A stretch of 40,552 nt of DNA from the NCBI GenBank assembly GCA_030606865.1, contig JAUWFQ010000003.1:1-40552 (forward strand), written 5' to 3'. How positions within the stretch are numbered: position 1 is the stretch's first letter; every line of letters starts with the position of its first letter. Positions 1 through 10,271 of the stretch are shown in pieces. The stretch comes from a bacterium. Lineage in GTDB: Bacteria; Fidelibacterota; Marinisomatia; Marinisomatales; JAHJCW01. The translations under genes were made by a program, and so were the position numbers. Under the pieces are notes generated by a model. The model had not been told where the DNA came from and did not search any database. It saw only the letters and a list, made by a program, of their open reading frames with translations.

Positions 1-844
1 GTAGGGCTCCTGCCGCCGCTTGATCAGAACCTGCTGCATATGCATTCGCTCCGCCCAGTGCTTGGGATGCACCGGCAGTTAAAGCGCCTGCCATTGTACT
101 AAAGAATTCCGGTGCAGATACCATGCTACCATTGTATCCTACGGTAGGTACTGTAGGATTAATCATAATATCACTAAGATGTCCTTTATAAGTATTCTTA
201 GCGGTAAAATAGCGTGCACCACCGGCTACTGAAATCATATCATTTATTTTATACGATACAACTGCTTGTCCACCTATATATAATGAAGAACCATCAAAGG
301 CAACATCCACACTATATTTGTCAGTTGGGATTCCTGAGGCTGTTAATCCAGCAGGAATCAACGATGCAGGTACCTCAAAGGAGGGTAAACCATCATCAAA
401 TACTGCACTACCACCACCACCAATCGGAATCAAGCCTGCACCAATTGCTAGATTTCCTTTTTTATATGCAACATAAAAATTGGGAAAAACCGGGACAAAT
501 GTTGTTCCTTCAAATATATCACTATTAAGCATTGGTACATTGCTTGTTATTGTTCTATCCTGAAATATGGTTTGACTGCTTAAATAGAAACTCAGACCGC
601 AATTCAGTTGCGTAAGCGCTGCCGGATTGAAATACACAGCATCAACATCCGTAGATGCATTGCGGTTCATTAAACGGATAAAATCCGCACTTTGGTTTGT
701 ATTGGTTACTATTCCGCCAGCAAAAGCAAAACCAACGAGCAGTAAACCAATTACAAAAATGGCGCCTATTTTTCTCGTTTTCTTTATTCCTCTTTTGTTA
801 ATAATAAATCCTTTAATCCCAATTAATGTTTCTCTTAGAAACAT
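1..844 (-). CDS. FadL/OmpP1/TodX-type outer-membrane transport protein, 5' part (runs off the left edge)
   Basis: The minus strand is open from an ATG at 844 to base 1 (281 codons, no stop), so only the N-terminal part is present. Residues 1-25 are basic and unusually long for a signal-peptide n-region. A hydrophobic stretch (IGAIFVIGLLLVGFAFA) follows, with likely cleavage before GG. The mature start contains NQSADFIRLMNRNASTDVD followed by AVYFNPAALTQL, the pattern typical of FadL-like porins, in which the NPA segment belongs to the hatch and the rest forms a beta barrel for hydrophobic substrates. Alternating aromatic strands (FYVAYKKGNLAIGAGLIP, YIGGQAVVSYKINDMISVAGGARYF) fit a barrel. 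The substrate cannot be inferred. The gene is divergent from purA across 181 bp. The true start could lie inside the basic leader, but I see no good alternative start codon. Confidence 0.8.
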   Translation of the reverse strand, partial: MFLRETLIGIKGFIINKRGIKKTRKIGAIFVIGLLLVGFAFAGGIVTNTNQSADFIRLMNRNASTDVDAVYFNPAALTQLNCGLSFYLSSQTIFQDRTITSNVPMLNSDIFEGTTFVPVFPNFYVAYKKGNLAIGAGLIPIGGGGSAVFDDGLPSFEVPASLIPAGLTASGIPTDKYSVDVAFDGSSLYIGGQAVVSYKINDMISVAGGARYFTAKNTYKGHLSDIMINPTVPTVGYNGSMVSAPEFFSTMAGALTAGASQALGGANAYAAGSDQAAAGAL

Positions 845-2339
<1,495 letters not shown>

Positions 2340-2340
2340 A

Positions 2341-4680
2341 ATGGCATTCACAAAAGAAATCATCGATTTCTCAAACCTAAGTAGGGATGAGATTCGTGAA
2401 CGCCTTAATGAATTAAACATACCACTTACCGTTGATGAAACCTTAAAAATCCAAAATGATATGCTTGGCAGAGCGCCATCGCTTGCGGAGTTGGTATTGT
2501 TTTCAATTGAGGGCTCCGAACATTGTTCTTATAAAAGCAGCCGCAATCATTTGAAGCAGTTTATAACAGATGGTCCAAATGTAATATTAGGCGCAAAAGA
2601 AGATGCCGGTGTCGTTGCAGTGGTAAGCGATAATGAAGGTCATCGCTATTGCGTAGTTATAAGCCACGAATCACATAATCATCCATCGCAAATTGTACCT
2701 TACGAAGGTGCTGCAACCGGCATTGGCGGAAACGTCCGTGATGTATCGTGTATGGGTGCCGAAGTAATTGCTTTAGCGGACGGTTTACGCTTCGGTGATA
2801 TAAAATCGAGTAAAAGTCTTTGGATCCATGAGGGCGTGGTTGATGGGATTGCCGGCTATGGAAACCCGCTTGGCATTCCAAATATTGGCGGCGATCTATA
2901 TTACGATGAGGGATATAACGAAAATTGTTTGGTGACTATCGTGACATTGGGGATTGTTCGCAAGGATGAAATTTTACATTCTTACGCACCAAAAAACGCA
3001 GTCGGACACGACATAATATTAGTTGGTAAACCAACCGACAATAGTGGCTTTGGCGGAGCAAGCTTCGCTTCGCTAGAATTGGAAGAAGAGAAAAAAGAAC
3101 AAAACAAAGGAGCAGTGCAAGAGCCTAACGCATTTTTAGAAAGACATATACTAAAAGCATCATATTCTTTATTTAGATTGCTTAAAGACAAGGGGTTTAT
3201 TGACAAAGTAGGTTTTAAGGATTTGGGTGCCGGTGGCGTTGCTTGTGCAAGCGTTGAGCTCGCCGAAACTTCCGGATACGGTGCTGAGGTTTGGTTAGAT
3301 AAAGTACATAAGAGTATGGACAATCTACATCCTTCGGTAATTCTTTGCTCAGAAACACAAGAACGTTTTATGTGGATATCACCTTCTGATATCACTCCAA
3401 TTATTTTAGATCATTACAACAATAAATATGATTTCCCCGGCGTTTCTAATTTAGCGCAAGCCCGAGTTATCGGGAAAATCCGTGATGACAATCAGTACAT
3501 AGTTCATAATAATGGTGAAGAAATTGTTAATGCTCCCGCCACAGAGGTAACTCGAGGCTTCCTATATAACCGTCCTTTTAAAAAACCGGAAAATAATTTT
3601 TACGAACCGCAGATATCCGAGCCAAAAGATTATAATAAAATATTATTGGAACTATTATCACACGAAAATATCGCATCGCGTGAAGCAATTTTTGAAACTT
3701 ATGACAAGCAGGTACAGGGTCGTACAAAAATTGAAGCTGGTAATGCCGATGCCGGTGTAATTGCACCTTTCAATAGTGATAGATATCCTAAAGAAATTAG
3801 AAATGTGGGAATTGCGCTATCTACAGATCATAACCCACGTTATGGAAAAATCGATCCGTATTGGGCAGCAGTTAATGCTGTTGCAGAATCAATGCGAAAC
3901 GTAGTAGCTGTTGGCGCTGTTCCGGTTGCTATGACAGATTGCCTATGCTTTGGGAATCCGGAGAAACCGGAACAAATGTGGGAATTTGCTGAAGCAGCAC
4001 GTGGTGTTGCGGAAGCTTGCAAAAATATACATTTGAAAGAACATCCTGAATCAGCTACGCCCATTGTTGCCGGAAACGTTAGTTTTTACAACGAAACAAA
4101 AAGTGGTGCGATCCCGGCAAGTCCGATCATTAGTTGTACCGGGAAAATGGACGATGTCAACCTTGCCATTACTTCCGATTTCAAAAAGGTAGATTCAGAG
4201 ATTTATTTGGTCGGCAGTCGCAAAAATGAGTGTGGCGGAAGTGTTTATTATTCTATTTTTAATGAATTAGGAAAAAATTTACCAAAACCATCATTTAAAG
4301 AAATTGAATCACAAATTTTTTCTGTGACTGATATTATCGAAAATAATTTAGCTTTATCTGCTCATGATATCAGTGAAGGCGGTATCGCGGTTGCCCTTGC
4401 TGAAATGTGTTTTATGAACAATATTGGCTGTGATGTAATTATTCATGGTAATCTAAGAACTGATACATTGCTTTTTTCTGAGACTGGAGGATTTATTGTA
4501 GAGGTTCCAAAACAGAACATCAATAAAGTGCAACATATTCTAAATAAATACTCTTGTGAATATTTTAAAATAGGAACAACTATTTCAGACAAGATTATTA
4601 GCATTAATAATGTGATTAAAGTTCCTGTTAAGGATGCCAAACAAGCTTGGGAGAATGGGTTGCGTGAAAAACTGCTATAA
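2341..4680 (+). CDS. purL: Phosphoribosylformylglycinamidine synthase, small PurL catalytic subunit
   Basis: Converts FGAR to FGAM using ATP and ammonia supplied by PurQ. At 779 aa it is the short, Bacillus/Thermotoga-type PurL rather than the ~1300-aa single chain, so it needs PurQ and PurS partners. Seen in order: an N-terminal segment, the SHNHPSQIVPYEGAATGIGG active-site/ATP region at about residues 110-135, GGASFASLELEEE near residue 240, and the second FGAM-synthase repeat (GNADAGVIAP, then SMRNVVAVGAVPVAMTDCL). It starts one base after the purA stop, so the two are probably translationally coupled. Its glutaminase partner is downstream at 6277, separated by the cupin gene and purM. Confidence 0.96.
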   Translation: MAFTKEIIDFSNLSRDEIRERLNELNIPLTVDETLKIQNDMLGRAPSLAELVLFSIEGSEHCSYKSSRNHLKQFITDGPNVILGAKEDAGVVAVVSDNEGHRYCVVISHESHNHPSQIVPYEGAATGIGGNVRDVSCMGAEVIALADGLRFGDIKSSKSLWIHEGVVDGIAGYGNPLGIPNIGGDLYYDEGYNENCLVTIVTLGIVRKDEILHSYAPKNAVGHDIILVGKPTDNSGFGGASFASLELEEEKKEQNKGAVQEPNAFLERHILKASYSLFRLLKDKGFIDKVGFKDLGAGGVACASVELAETSGYGAEVWLDKVHKSMDNLHPSVILCSETQERFMWISPSDITPIILDHYNNKYDFPGVSNLAQARVIGKIRDDNQYIVHNNGEEIVNAPATEVTRGFLYNRPFKKPENNFYEPQISEPKDYNKILLELLSHENIASREAIFETYDKQVQGRTKIEAGNADAGVIAPFNSDRYPKEIRNVGIALSTDHNPRYGKIDPYWAAVNAVAESMRNVVAVGAVPVAMTDCLCFGNPEKPEQMWEFAEAARGVAEACKNIHLKEHPESATPIVAGNVSFYNETKSGAIPASPIISCTGKMDDVNLAITSDFKKVDSEIYLVGSRKNECGGSVYYSIFNELGKNLPKPSFKEIESQIFSVTDIIENNLALSAHDISEGGIAVALAEMCFMNNIGCDVIIHGNLRTDTLLFSETGGFIVEVPKQNINKVQHILNKYSCEYFKIGTTISDKIISINNVIKVPVKDAKQAWENGLREKLL

Positions 4681-4697
4681 TCACAGAGGATACAGAG
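4681..4697 (+). repeat. Short CACAGAGG-type intergenic repeat, copy 1
   Basis: TCACAGAGGATACAGAG lies immediately after the purL stop. It shares the CACAGAGGATA core with 8896-8912, and a reverse-orientation relative is at 16221-16234. All three sit at gene boundaries inside the purine cluster. No function can be assigned; it resembles short dispersed intergenic repeats known from many bacteria. Confidence 0.5.
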
Positions 4698-4758
4698 AAA
4701 AGAATAAAAAAAGTTTCAAGATTCAAGGATAAAGACAAAAACTTTACAAATAAAAACT

Positions 4759-5178
4759 ATGAAACAAACACACTTTATTAAGAACCTTCAGGACGTGAAA
4801 GAGGAACAACATTACATTGATAAACCAGTAGAGCTTTACCGTACGCGAAAACGTCTTGGTAAAACAGCCGGTGCGCAAAATATTGGTATTAACTATTGCT
4901 ATCTAAAACCTGGGCAATTATCCTCAAAACATCACTATCATACCAAAGAAGAAGAATTCTTTTTTCTTCTAAGTGGTAATGCACTTTTAAAGTATGGTGA
5001 TGAGGAATATAACTTAAAATCTGGTGATTTTGTTTCTATTCTACCGGGTGGACCATCGCATCAACTTCGAAATGACTCAAATGAAGAATGCATTTATTTA
5101 GCAATTGGAATACGTGATTCAGAAGATTCGGTAATATATTCTTGTGAAGAAATCGTTTGTGAGGAGAATAAAGAATGA
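4759..5178 (+). CDS. Small single-domain cupin protein inside the purine cluster
   Basis: A 139-aa single cupin. Motif 1 is visible as GQLSSKHHYHTKEEEFFFLLSG, with H59, H61 and a Glu at 65 or 66 as likely metal ligands. Motif 2 is GDFVSILPGGPSHQLRN, with H101 as the fourth ligand, so the metal site looks complete. It matches the general cupin_2 fold; the substrate is unknown. It lies between purL and purM, 78 bp after purL and 45 bp before purM, all on the same strand, so co-transcription is likely. Cupins have very diverse roles (isomerases, oxygenases, small-molecule sensors). Location suggests a link to purine metabolism or its control, but this is only inference from position. Confidence 0.85.
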   Translation: MKQTHFIKNLQDVKEEQHYIDKPVELYRTRKRLGKTAGAQNIGINYCYLKPGQLSSKHHYHTKEEEFFFLLSGNALLKYGDEEYNLKSGDFVSILPGGPSHQLRNDSNEECIYLAIGIRDSEDSVIYSCEEIVCEENKE

Positions 5179-5223
5179 TTGATGAAAGGAAATATTCAAT
5201 AATCAATTTATTAATAAATCTTA

Positions 5224-6273
5224 GTGGGTTCAGTGATAAAAAAAATAGACTATAAATCAGCCGGTGTAGACATTGACGCTGGTAATCAGGCAGTTGATCT
5301 CATTAAAATCTCGGTAAAAAACACCTTTAATAAGAATGTACTCACTGGTCTTGGAAGTTTTGGTTCCCTGTATAATTTGAAAAATATTATCTCTGATTAT
5401 GAAAATCCAATTTTAGTACAAAGCATTGATGGCGTTGGGACAAAAACCATAATAGCTCGCATAATGAAAAAATATGATACTATCGGTATTGATCTTGTAA
5501 GCGCTTGTTGTAACGATATAACTGTCATGGGTGCAAAACCCTTGACTTTTTTAGATTATATTGCCAACGACAAGCTAAATCCACCGGTTATTAAAGAGAT
5601 AGTTGATGGAATGGCAATAGCTTGTCGTGAAAATAATATTGCACTCGTCGGTGGTGAAACAGCCGAAATGCCGGATACATATCTTCCCGGTGAACATGAT
5701 TTAGTTGGAATAATTACCGGAATAGTTGATAAGAAAAATATTATTGATGGTTCAGAAATTCGCAGCGGCGATATTGTTTTAGGATTACCATCAACGGGAT
5801 TACAAACAAATGGTTACTCCTTAGCAAGAAAACTATTTTTTGAAGTTGGACAATACAAAGTCTCTGATATATTACCCGGTCTTGACAAATCAATTGGAGA
5901 AACACTATTAGAATCGGCATATGTTTACAATAATTATATTCAACTGTTATTAAAGGATAAAATCCAAATCAATGGCATGGCACATATTTCCGGTGGTGGT
6001 TTAGTTGAAAACATCCCCAGAATTTTACCATCAAATTGTGCCGTTGAAATTAAAAAAGACAGTTGGCCTGTTTTGCCCGTTTTTAAAGTAATGCAAGAAA
6101 TCGGCAATATTGATGAGAAAGAAATGTTTCGAACCTTTAACATGGGAATCGGCATGGTATTAATCGTACCTGCTGAGCAAAAACAAAAAATATTTTCTAT
6201 GTTGAAGGGAGAGATCGCCGTATATGAAATCGGTAAAATTATTCAGGGAAAACCAAAAGTTTCTTTCGCATAA
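5224..6273 (+). CDS. purM: Phosphoribosylformylglycinamidine cyclo-ligase (AIR synthetase)
   Basis: Closes the imidazole ring, FGAM to AIR, with ATP. At 349 aa it has normal length. Early family motif YKSAGVDIDAGNQAVDLIK, then the glycine-rich GLGSFGSLYNL, QSIDGVGTKT, CCNDITVMGAKPLTFLDY and GGETAEMPDTYLPGEHDLVG are all present, followed by the PurM/GlpX-like C-terminal domain with HISGGGLVENIPRILP. The start is a GTG at 5224; a second in-frame GTG at 5233 would remove three residues and is equally possible, as neither has a clear Shine-Dalgarno sequence. The stop is three bases from the purQ start. Confidence 0.96.
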   Translation: MGSVIKKIDYKSAGVDIDAGNQAVDLIKISVKNTFNKNVLTGLGSFGSLYNLKNIISDYENPILVQSIDGVGTKTIIARIMKKYDTIGIDLVSACCNDITVMGAKPLTFLDYIANDKLNPPVIKEIVDGMAIACRENNIALVGGETAEMPDTYLPGEHDLVGIITGIVDKKNIIDGSEIRSGDIVLGLPSTGLQTNGYSLARKLFFEVGQYKVSDILPGLDKSIGETLLESAYVYNNYIQLLLKDKIQINGMAHISGGGLVENIPRILPSNCAVEIKKDSWPVLPVFKVMQEIGNIDEKEMFRTFNMGIGMVLIVPAEQKQKIFSMLKGEIAVYEIGKIIQGKPKVSFA

Positions 6274-6276
6274 ACG

Positions 6277-7548
6277 ATGAAAAGTTCAGTTAAAATAGCA
6301 GTTATTGTATTTCCAGGTACTAACACCGAGCGAGAAACTTTCATGGCGGTAAGACGCGCCGGTATGGAACCGGTTGAGTTCTTATGGAATAATGATTATA
6401 GTATTTTAGAGAAATGTGACGGATATATAATTGCCGGGGGTTTCTCTTATGAAGATCGTTCCCGAGCAGGTATTATTGCTTCATTAGATCCGGTTATGAA
6501 AGAAATCCGCAAACAGGCAGAAAAGGGGAAACCCGTCTTAGGTATTTGCAATGGAGCTCAGATTTTAGTCGAAGCCGGTATGGTTCCGGGATTAAAGAAC
6601 TATCAACTCGGCATCGCGCTAACAGACAATAAAAGAACTAAAGAAGGACATGTACTGGGCACCGGTTATTATAACAACTGGGCAAATTTATTTCTTTCCG
6701 TTCCAAGCGGCAGAACCGCCTTTACACGACATTTACAACAAGGACAAAATATTTATATTCCATTTGCTCATGCTGAAGGGCGTTTTGTGATGCCGGAAGA
6801 ATTGTTAGAAGAACTAATAGAGAACCAACAAACAGTCTTCCGCTATGGCGATAGCGATGGAAATATCACGCTGGAGTTTCCGACAAATCCTAACGGGTCG
6901 ATATATAATTTAGCAGCGGTATGCAATCCACAAGGAAACGTGATGGCACTAATGCCTCATCCCGAGAGGACATCAAATGGAGATGCAATTTTTACATCAA
7001 TGCGAGAATACATTGTAGAAAACATCAAACTACAGGACAAAGTCCCTACATATTCTGCAGATGAATACATAATTAAACCATACAAATCAGACACGAATTC
7101 AATTGAATGGTTTATTGAATCAATTATTACTGATAACGAAGCTGTCTCTGTTCAGAATGCGTTAGACCATTTACAAATACCGGTTACTGTAAGTAAGCAG
7201 AACTATTGGAAGATTGGTTTGAATTCTGATACTTCATATGAAATTGAAAACAACATTAATAAATCCGGCGAACTTTTCAATTCGAATAAGGAACGCTTAG
7301 TTAAATTTCAGAATCGTCCTAAAACTTCCTGTTTTCTTGTTCGTCCAAAAGAAGATTTATTAGGCCGCCAGAAAAAAGAGATCCTTAACCATCATTTTAA
7401 AATCAAAAACTTACAATATATTCAAAGTGGTGTGCTGTGGAAAATAACTGTTAATGATGATAACTTTGATAAGACAATATCCAAGGCACTAAAAACAAAC
7501 ATATTTTTTAATCCATTTTCCCATGATTGCTATGAAATACAAAAATAA
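6277..7548 (+). CDS. purQ: PurQ glutaminase subunit fused to a tandem PurS-like C-terminal region
   Basis: Residues 1-250 are the class I glutaminase that feeds ammonia to PurL: nucleophile Cys91 in GKPVLGICNGAQIL, with His228 and Glu230 in LMPHPER. PurQ alone is usually about 220-260 aa; this protein has 423. The remaining ~170 residues contain two copies of a PurS-like pattern. Repeat A (about 277-345) reads DNEAVSVQNALDHLQ, then YWKIGLNSD, then ELFNSN. Repeat B (about 352-421) reads RPKEDLLGRQKKEIL, then LWKITVNDD, then FFNPFSHDCYEI. Both follow the layout of PurS (a DPQGxAVxxAL-like helix, GKYxELTI-like strand, LLANxxIEDYxxE-like tail). No separate purS gene is in the cluster. Repeat B is the clearer match. 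The gene overlaps purC by 17 or 26 bases. Confidence 0.93.
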   Translation: MKSSVKIAVIVFPGTNTERETFMAVRRAGMEPVEFLWNNDYSILEKCDGYIIAGGFSYEDRSRAGIIASLDPVMKEIRKQAEKGKPVLGICNGAQILVEAGMVPGLKNYQLGIALTDNKRTKEGHVLGTGYYNNWANLFLSVPSGRTAFTRHLQQGQNIYIPFAHAEGRFVMPEELLEELIENQQTVFRYGDSDGNITLEFPTNPNGSIYNLAAVCNPQGNVMALMPHPERTSNGDAIFTSMREYIVENIKLQDKVPTYSADEYIIKPYKSDTNSIEWFIESIITDNEAVSVQNALDHLQIPVTVSKQNYWKIGLNSDTSYEIENNINKSGELFNSNKERLVKFQNRPKTSCFLVRPKEDLLGRQKKEILNHHFKIKNLQYIQSGVLWKITVNDDNFDKTISKALKTNIFFNPFSHDCYEIQK

Positions 7549-8509
7549 TTACAGAGAACAAATCAGTAAAGAATTAAATAACTGTATCACAGAGACTAAC
7601 TTACCTCTCGGAAAAAAATATCGTGGTAAAGTGCGCGATGTTTATGATATTGGAGACAAATTAATTTTGATCACAACCGATCGCCAGAGTGCGTTTGATC
7701 GCATTTTAGCGGCAATACCTTTTAAGGGGCAAGTGCTCAACCTTACAAGTGCTTGGTGGTTTGAGCAAACCAAGCATATTGTAAAAAATCATGTATTGGA
7801 TTTACCGGATGCAAATGTGATAGTTGCGAAAAAATGTGAAGTGTTCCCGATAGAGTTTGTTGTACGTGGATACATAACCGGTTCAACTTCGACATCTTTG
7901 TGGACTGTATATAAAAACGGTTCTCGTAATTATTGCGGAATTAGTTTACCGGAAGGATTAGTTAAAAATCAACTTTTAAGTATTCCCTTACTTACGCCAA
8001 CAACAAAGGAAAAAGATCACGACAGACCAATTAGTCCGGAAGAAATCATTTCCGAAGAGTGGATGTCCAAAGATGATTGGGAAGCCGCAAGTAAAATCGC
8101 ACTACAATTATTTAAGTTTGGACAGAAAAAGGCTCTTGAAAACGGATTAATTTTAGTCGACACAAAATATGAATTAGGAAAAGATAGCAATGGAAACATT
8201 GTTCTTGTCGATGAAATTCACACGCCAGATTCAAGCCGCTATTGGATTGCCGACACATATGACGACCGCTTTAACAATGGTAAAGAACCACAAAACATTG
8301 ATAAAGAATTCTTACGTTTATGGTTTGTAGATAATTGCGATCCATATAATGATGAAGTATTGCCGTCAGCACCGAAAGAGTTAATTATTGAACTGTCACA
8401 ACGCTATATTTTTCTATACGAAACAATAACGGGAAATAGATTTAAATTTCCTATGAAAAATTTGCCGGCTAATGAACGACTAATTCTAAATTTAAAGGAA
8501 TACTTATGA
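7523..8509 (+). CDS. purC: SAICAR synthetase (phosphoribosylaminoimidazole-succinocarboxamide synthase), long form
   Basis: Joins aspartate to CAIR with ATP. At 328 aa it is longer than the ~240-aa Bacillus/E. coli enzyme and matches the ~300-aa form found in yeast and many bacteria. Motifs: GKVRDVYDIGDKLILITTDR near the N-terminus, FPIEFVVRGYITGS at about residue 112, and VLVDEIHTPDSSRYW followed by the long-form block DTYDDRFNNGKEPQNIDKE. The ATG may be 7523 or, leaving out MIA, 7532; both overlap the purQ end, indicating translational coupling. Its stop overlaps the purE start in an ATGA. Confidence 0.96.
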   Translation: MIAMKYKNNYREQISKELNNCITETNLPLGKKYRGKVRDVYDIGDKLILITTDRQSAFDRILAAIPFKGQVLNLTSAWWFEQTKHIVKNHVLDLPDANVIVAKKCEVFPIEFVVRGYITGSTSTSLWTVYKNGSRNYCGISLPEGLVKNQLLSIPLLTPTTKEKDHDRPISPEEIISEEWMSKDDWEAASKIALQLFKFGQKKALENGLILVDTKYELGKDSNGNIVLVDEIHTPDSSRYWIADTYDDRFNNGKEPQNIDKEFLRLWFVDNCDPYNDEVLPSAPKELIIELSQRYIFLYETITGNRFKFPMKNLPANERLILNLKEYL

Positions 8510-8895
8510 AAGCTGTAATTATAATGGGCTCTGAATCTGACCGGAGTTTTACTGAAAAGATAACTGATGTACTAGAAAAATACAAAATTAATTTTGAGGT
8601 GTGCGTTGCGTCTGCGCACAAACAACCCTTAGAAGTATTAAATATTATTAAGTCTAATTCTGCAGAAAAGGGTGTTGTTTATATCACGATTGCTGGCCGC
8701 TCTAATGCTTTGTCAGGCTTTGTAGCTGCTAATTCTGAAAAACCTGTTATAGCTTGTCCGCCATTTAAAGATAAAACCGATATGCTTGTAAATATTCAGT
8801 CAACACTGCAAATGCCAAGCAACGCTCCCGTATTAACGATTTTAGATCCGGGGAATTGCGCTTTGGCAGTTAAAAGAATTTTAGAGTTGGGATAA
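8506..8895 (+). CDS. purE: Class II PurE: 5-aminoimidazole ribonucleotide (AIR) carboxylase
   Basis: A 129-aa PurE. The family start IIMGSESD is present. Diagnostic residues are those of class II enzymes (Treponema denticola and the PurE domain of animal PAICS): SAHK at 36-39 rather than SAHRTP, and ITIAGRSNALSGFVAA at about 60-75 with AGRSN in place of the class I AGAGGAAH, followed by VIACPP. Class II PurE carboxylates AIR directly with CO2, so PurK and N5-CAIR are not needed; no purK is found in the cluster. Class assignment rests on these motifs and is strong. The start overlaps the purC stop by four bases. Confidence 0.93.
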   Translation: MKAVIIMGSESDRSFTEKITDVLEKYKINFEVCVASAHKQPLEVLNIIKSNSAEKGVVYITIAGRSNALSGFVAANSEKPVIACPPFKDKTDMLVNIQSTLQMPSNAPVLTILDPGNCALAVKRILELG

Positions 8896-8912
8896 CCACA
8901 GAGGATATAAAG
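8896..8912 (+). repeat. Short CACAGAGG-type intergenic repeat, copy 2
   Basis: CCACAGAGGATATAAAG begins at the purE stop and fills almost the whole 21-bp gap to purB. It shares CACAGAGGATA with the copy after purL at 4681. Function unknown. Confidence 0.5.
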
Positions 8913-8916
8913 AAAA

Positions 8917-10269
8917 ATGTTAAGTAACATATCACCAATTGACGGACGCTACGAAAAGGATACTCAGGAATTAAAACTGTTCTTTTCTGAAGAAGCGTTA
9001 ATTAAATATCGTATAAAAATTGAAATAGAATATTTAATTGCTCTTTGCAGTGTTGTTCATATTAAAGAACTGAAGCCGTTATCATCCAGAAAAAAAACAG
9101 AACTAAGAAATCTCTATAATAAGTTTTCAACTAAGGATGCAAAGCACGTTAAAAAAATTGAAGAAAAAACTAACCATGATGTAAAAGCAGTTGAGTACTT
9201 CATAAGTGATAAGTTAAAACGTTCAGGGTCAACAAAATTAATTCCATGGATTCACTTTGCATTGACATCAGAGGATATCAACAACCTTTCATATTCCCTT
9301 ATGTGGCAAGATGGATTAATCCACGTTTATCTTCCAACGTTGAGAAAAGTTATATCCAAACTTAAATCTTTAGCAAAAAAATATAACAGTACCGCAATGC
9401 TTGCGATGACTCACGGCCAGCCGGCGACACCAACCACGATAGGCAAGGAATTGGCTGTATTCTGTAATCGCCTACAAAGACAAACAATATATATTCGAGC
9501 ACACAAACTACAAGGTAAACTCGGAGGAGCAACAGGTACCTGGGGGGCTCACCTGGCAGCATATTCCCGTGCTGATTGGTTACATTTTACTCAGCATTTT
9601 ATAAAATCGTTAAGGCTAGAACCTAATTTAATTACAACACAAATTGAACCGCATGATTCTATTGTCGAAAGTTATCAATCAATTATCCGCATTAATTCAA
9701 TCTTGATAGATTTCTGTCAAGATATTTGGCAATATATTAGCCGTGGAATTTTTAAACAAAAACGCATTGCTGAGGAAATAGGTTCAAGCACAATGCCGCA
9801 TAAAATCAATCCTATTAATTTTGAGAATGCAGAAGGTAACCTTGGTATTTCCAATTCGATGCTATCTCATTTTTGTATGAAATTGCCTATTTCAAGATTG
9901 CAGCGTGATTTATCCGATAGTACTGTATTACGCAATCAAGGTATTGCATTGGCTTATTCGCTATTAGCGATTAAAAATATACTTAAAGGGCTAAATCGTT
10001 TGTCAGTTGATAAAACTTCTACCAAAAATGAATTGAATAAACATTGGGAAGTATTAGCAGAGGCAATACAAACCATCCTACGCAAAAATGGTCAAATTGA
10101 TGCTTATGAAAAGTTAAAAGAACTAACTCGTGGTAAGAAAATTTCGCAGGAAACTATTAAGAATTTTATCAATAGCATTAAATTGTCAAAAACAGATAAA
10201 GAATATTTGCTTAGTCTAACACCGGAAACTTATATAGGGTTATCCTCAAAATTGGCAGGACTAATATAA
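8917..10269 (+). CDS. purB: Adenylosuccinate lyase (E. coli-type)
   Basis: Acts twice in the pathway: SAICAR to AICAR plus fumarate, and adenylosuccinate to AMP plus fumarate. At 450 aa with the N-terminus LSNISPIDGRYEKDTQEL, it belongs to the E. coli-type branch. Fumarase/aspartase superfamily motifs are intact: TSEDINNLSYSL, AMTHGQPATPTT (catalytic His region), and the flexible signature loop GSSTMPHKINPINFENAEGN with the catalytic serine. Helical throughout, with no truncation. purF begins two bases after its stop. Because PurB serves both branches, its place between purE and purF suits co-regulation with purC, purH and purA. Confidence 0.97.
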   Translation: MLSNISPIDGRYEKDTQELKLFFSEEALIKYRIKIEIEYLIALCSVVHIKELKPLSSRKKTELRNLYNKFSTKDAKHVKKIEEKTNHDVKAVEYFISDKLKRSGSTKLIPWIHFALTSEDINNLSYSLMWQDGLIHVYLPTLRKVISKLKSLAKKYNSTAMLAMTHGQPATPTTIGKELAVFCNRLQRQTIYIRAHKLQGKLGGATGTWGAHLAAYSRADWLHFTQHFIKSLRLEPNLITTQIEPHDSIVESYQSIIRINSILIDFCQDIWQYISRGIFKQKRIAEEIGSSTMPHKINPINFENAEGNLGISNSMLSHFCMKLPISRLQRDLSDSTVLRNQGIALAYSLLAIKNILKGLNRLSVDKTSTKNELNKHWEVLAEAIQTILRKNGQIDAYEKLKELTRGKKISQETIKNFINSIKLSKTDKEYLLSLTPETYIGLSSKLAGLI

Positions 10270-10271
10270 TC

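Noticed and set aside
2982-3395. 137-aa minus-strand ORF inside purL
   Set aside because: Fully inside a conserved purL coding region in another frame, with Ser/Pro-rich nonsense translation typical of antisense frames.
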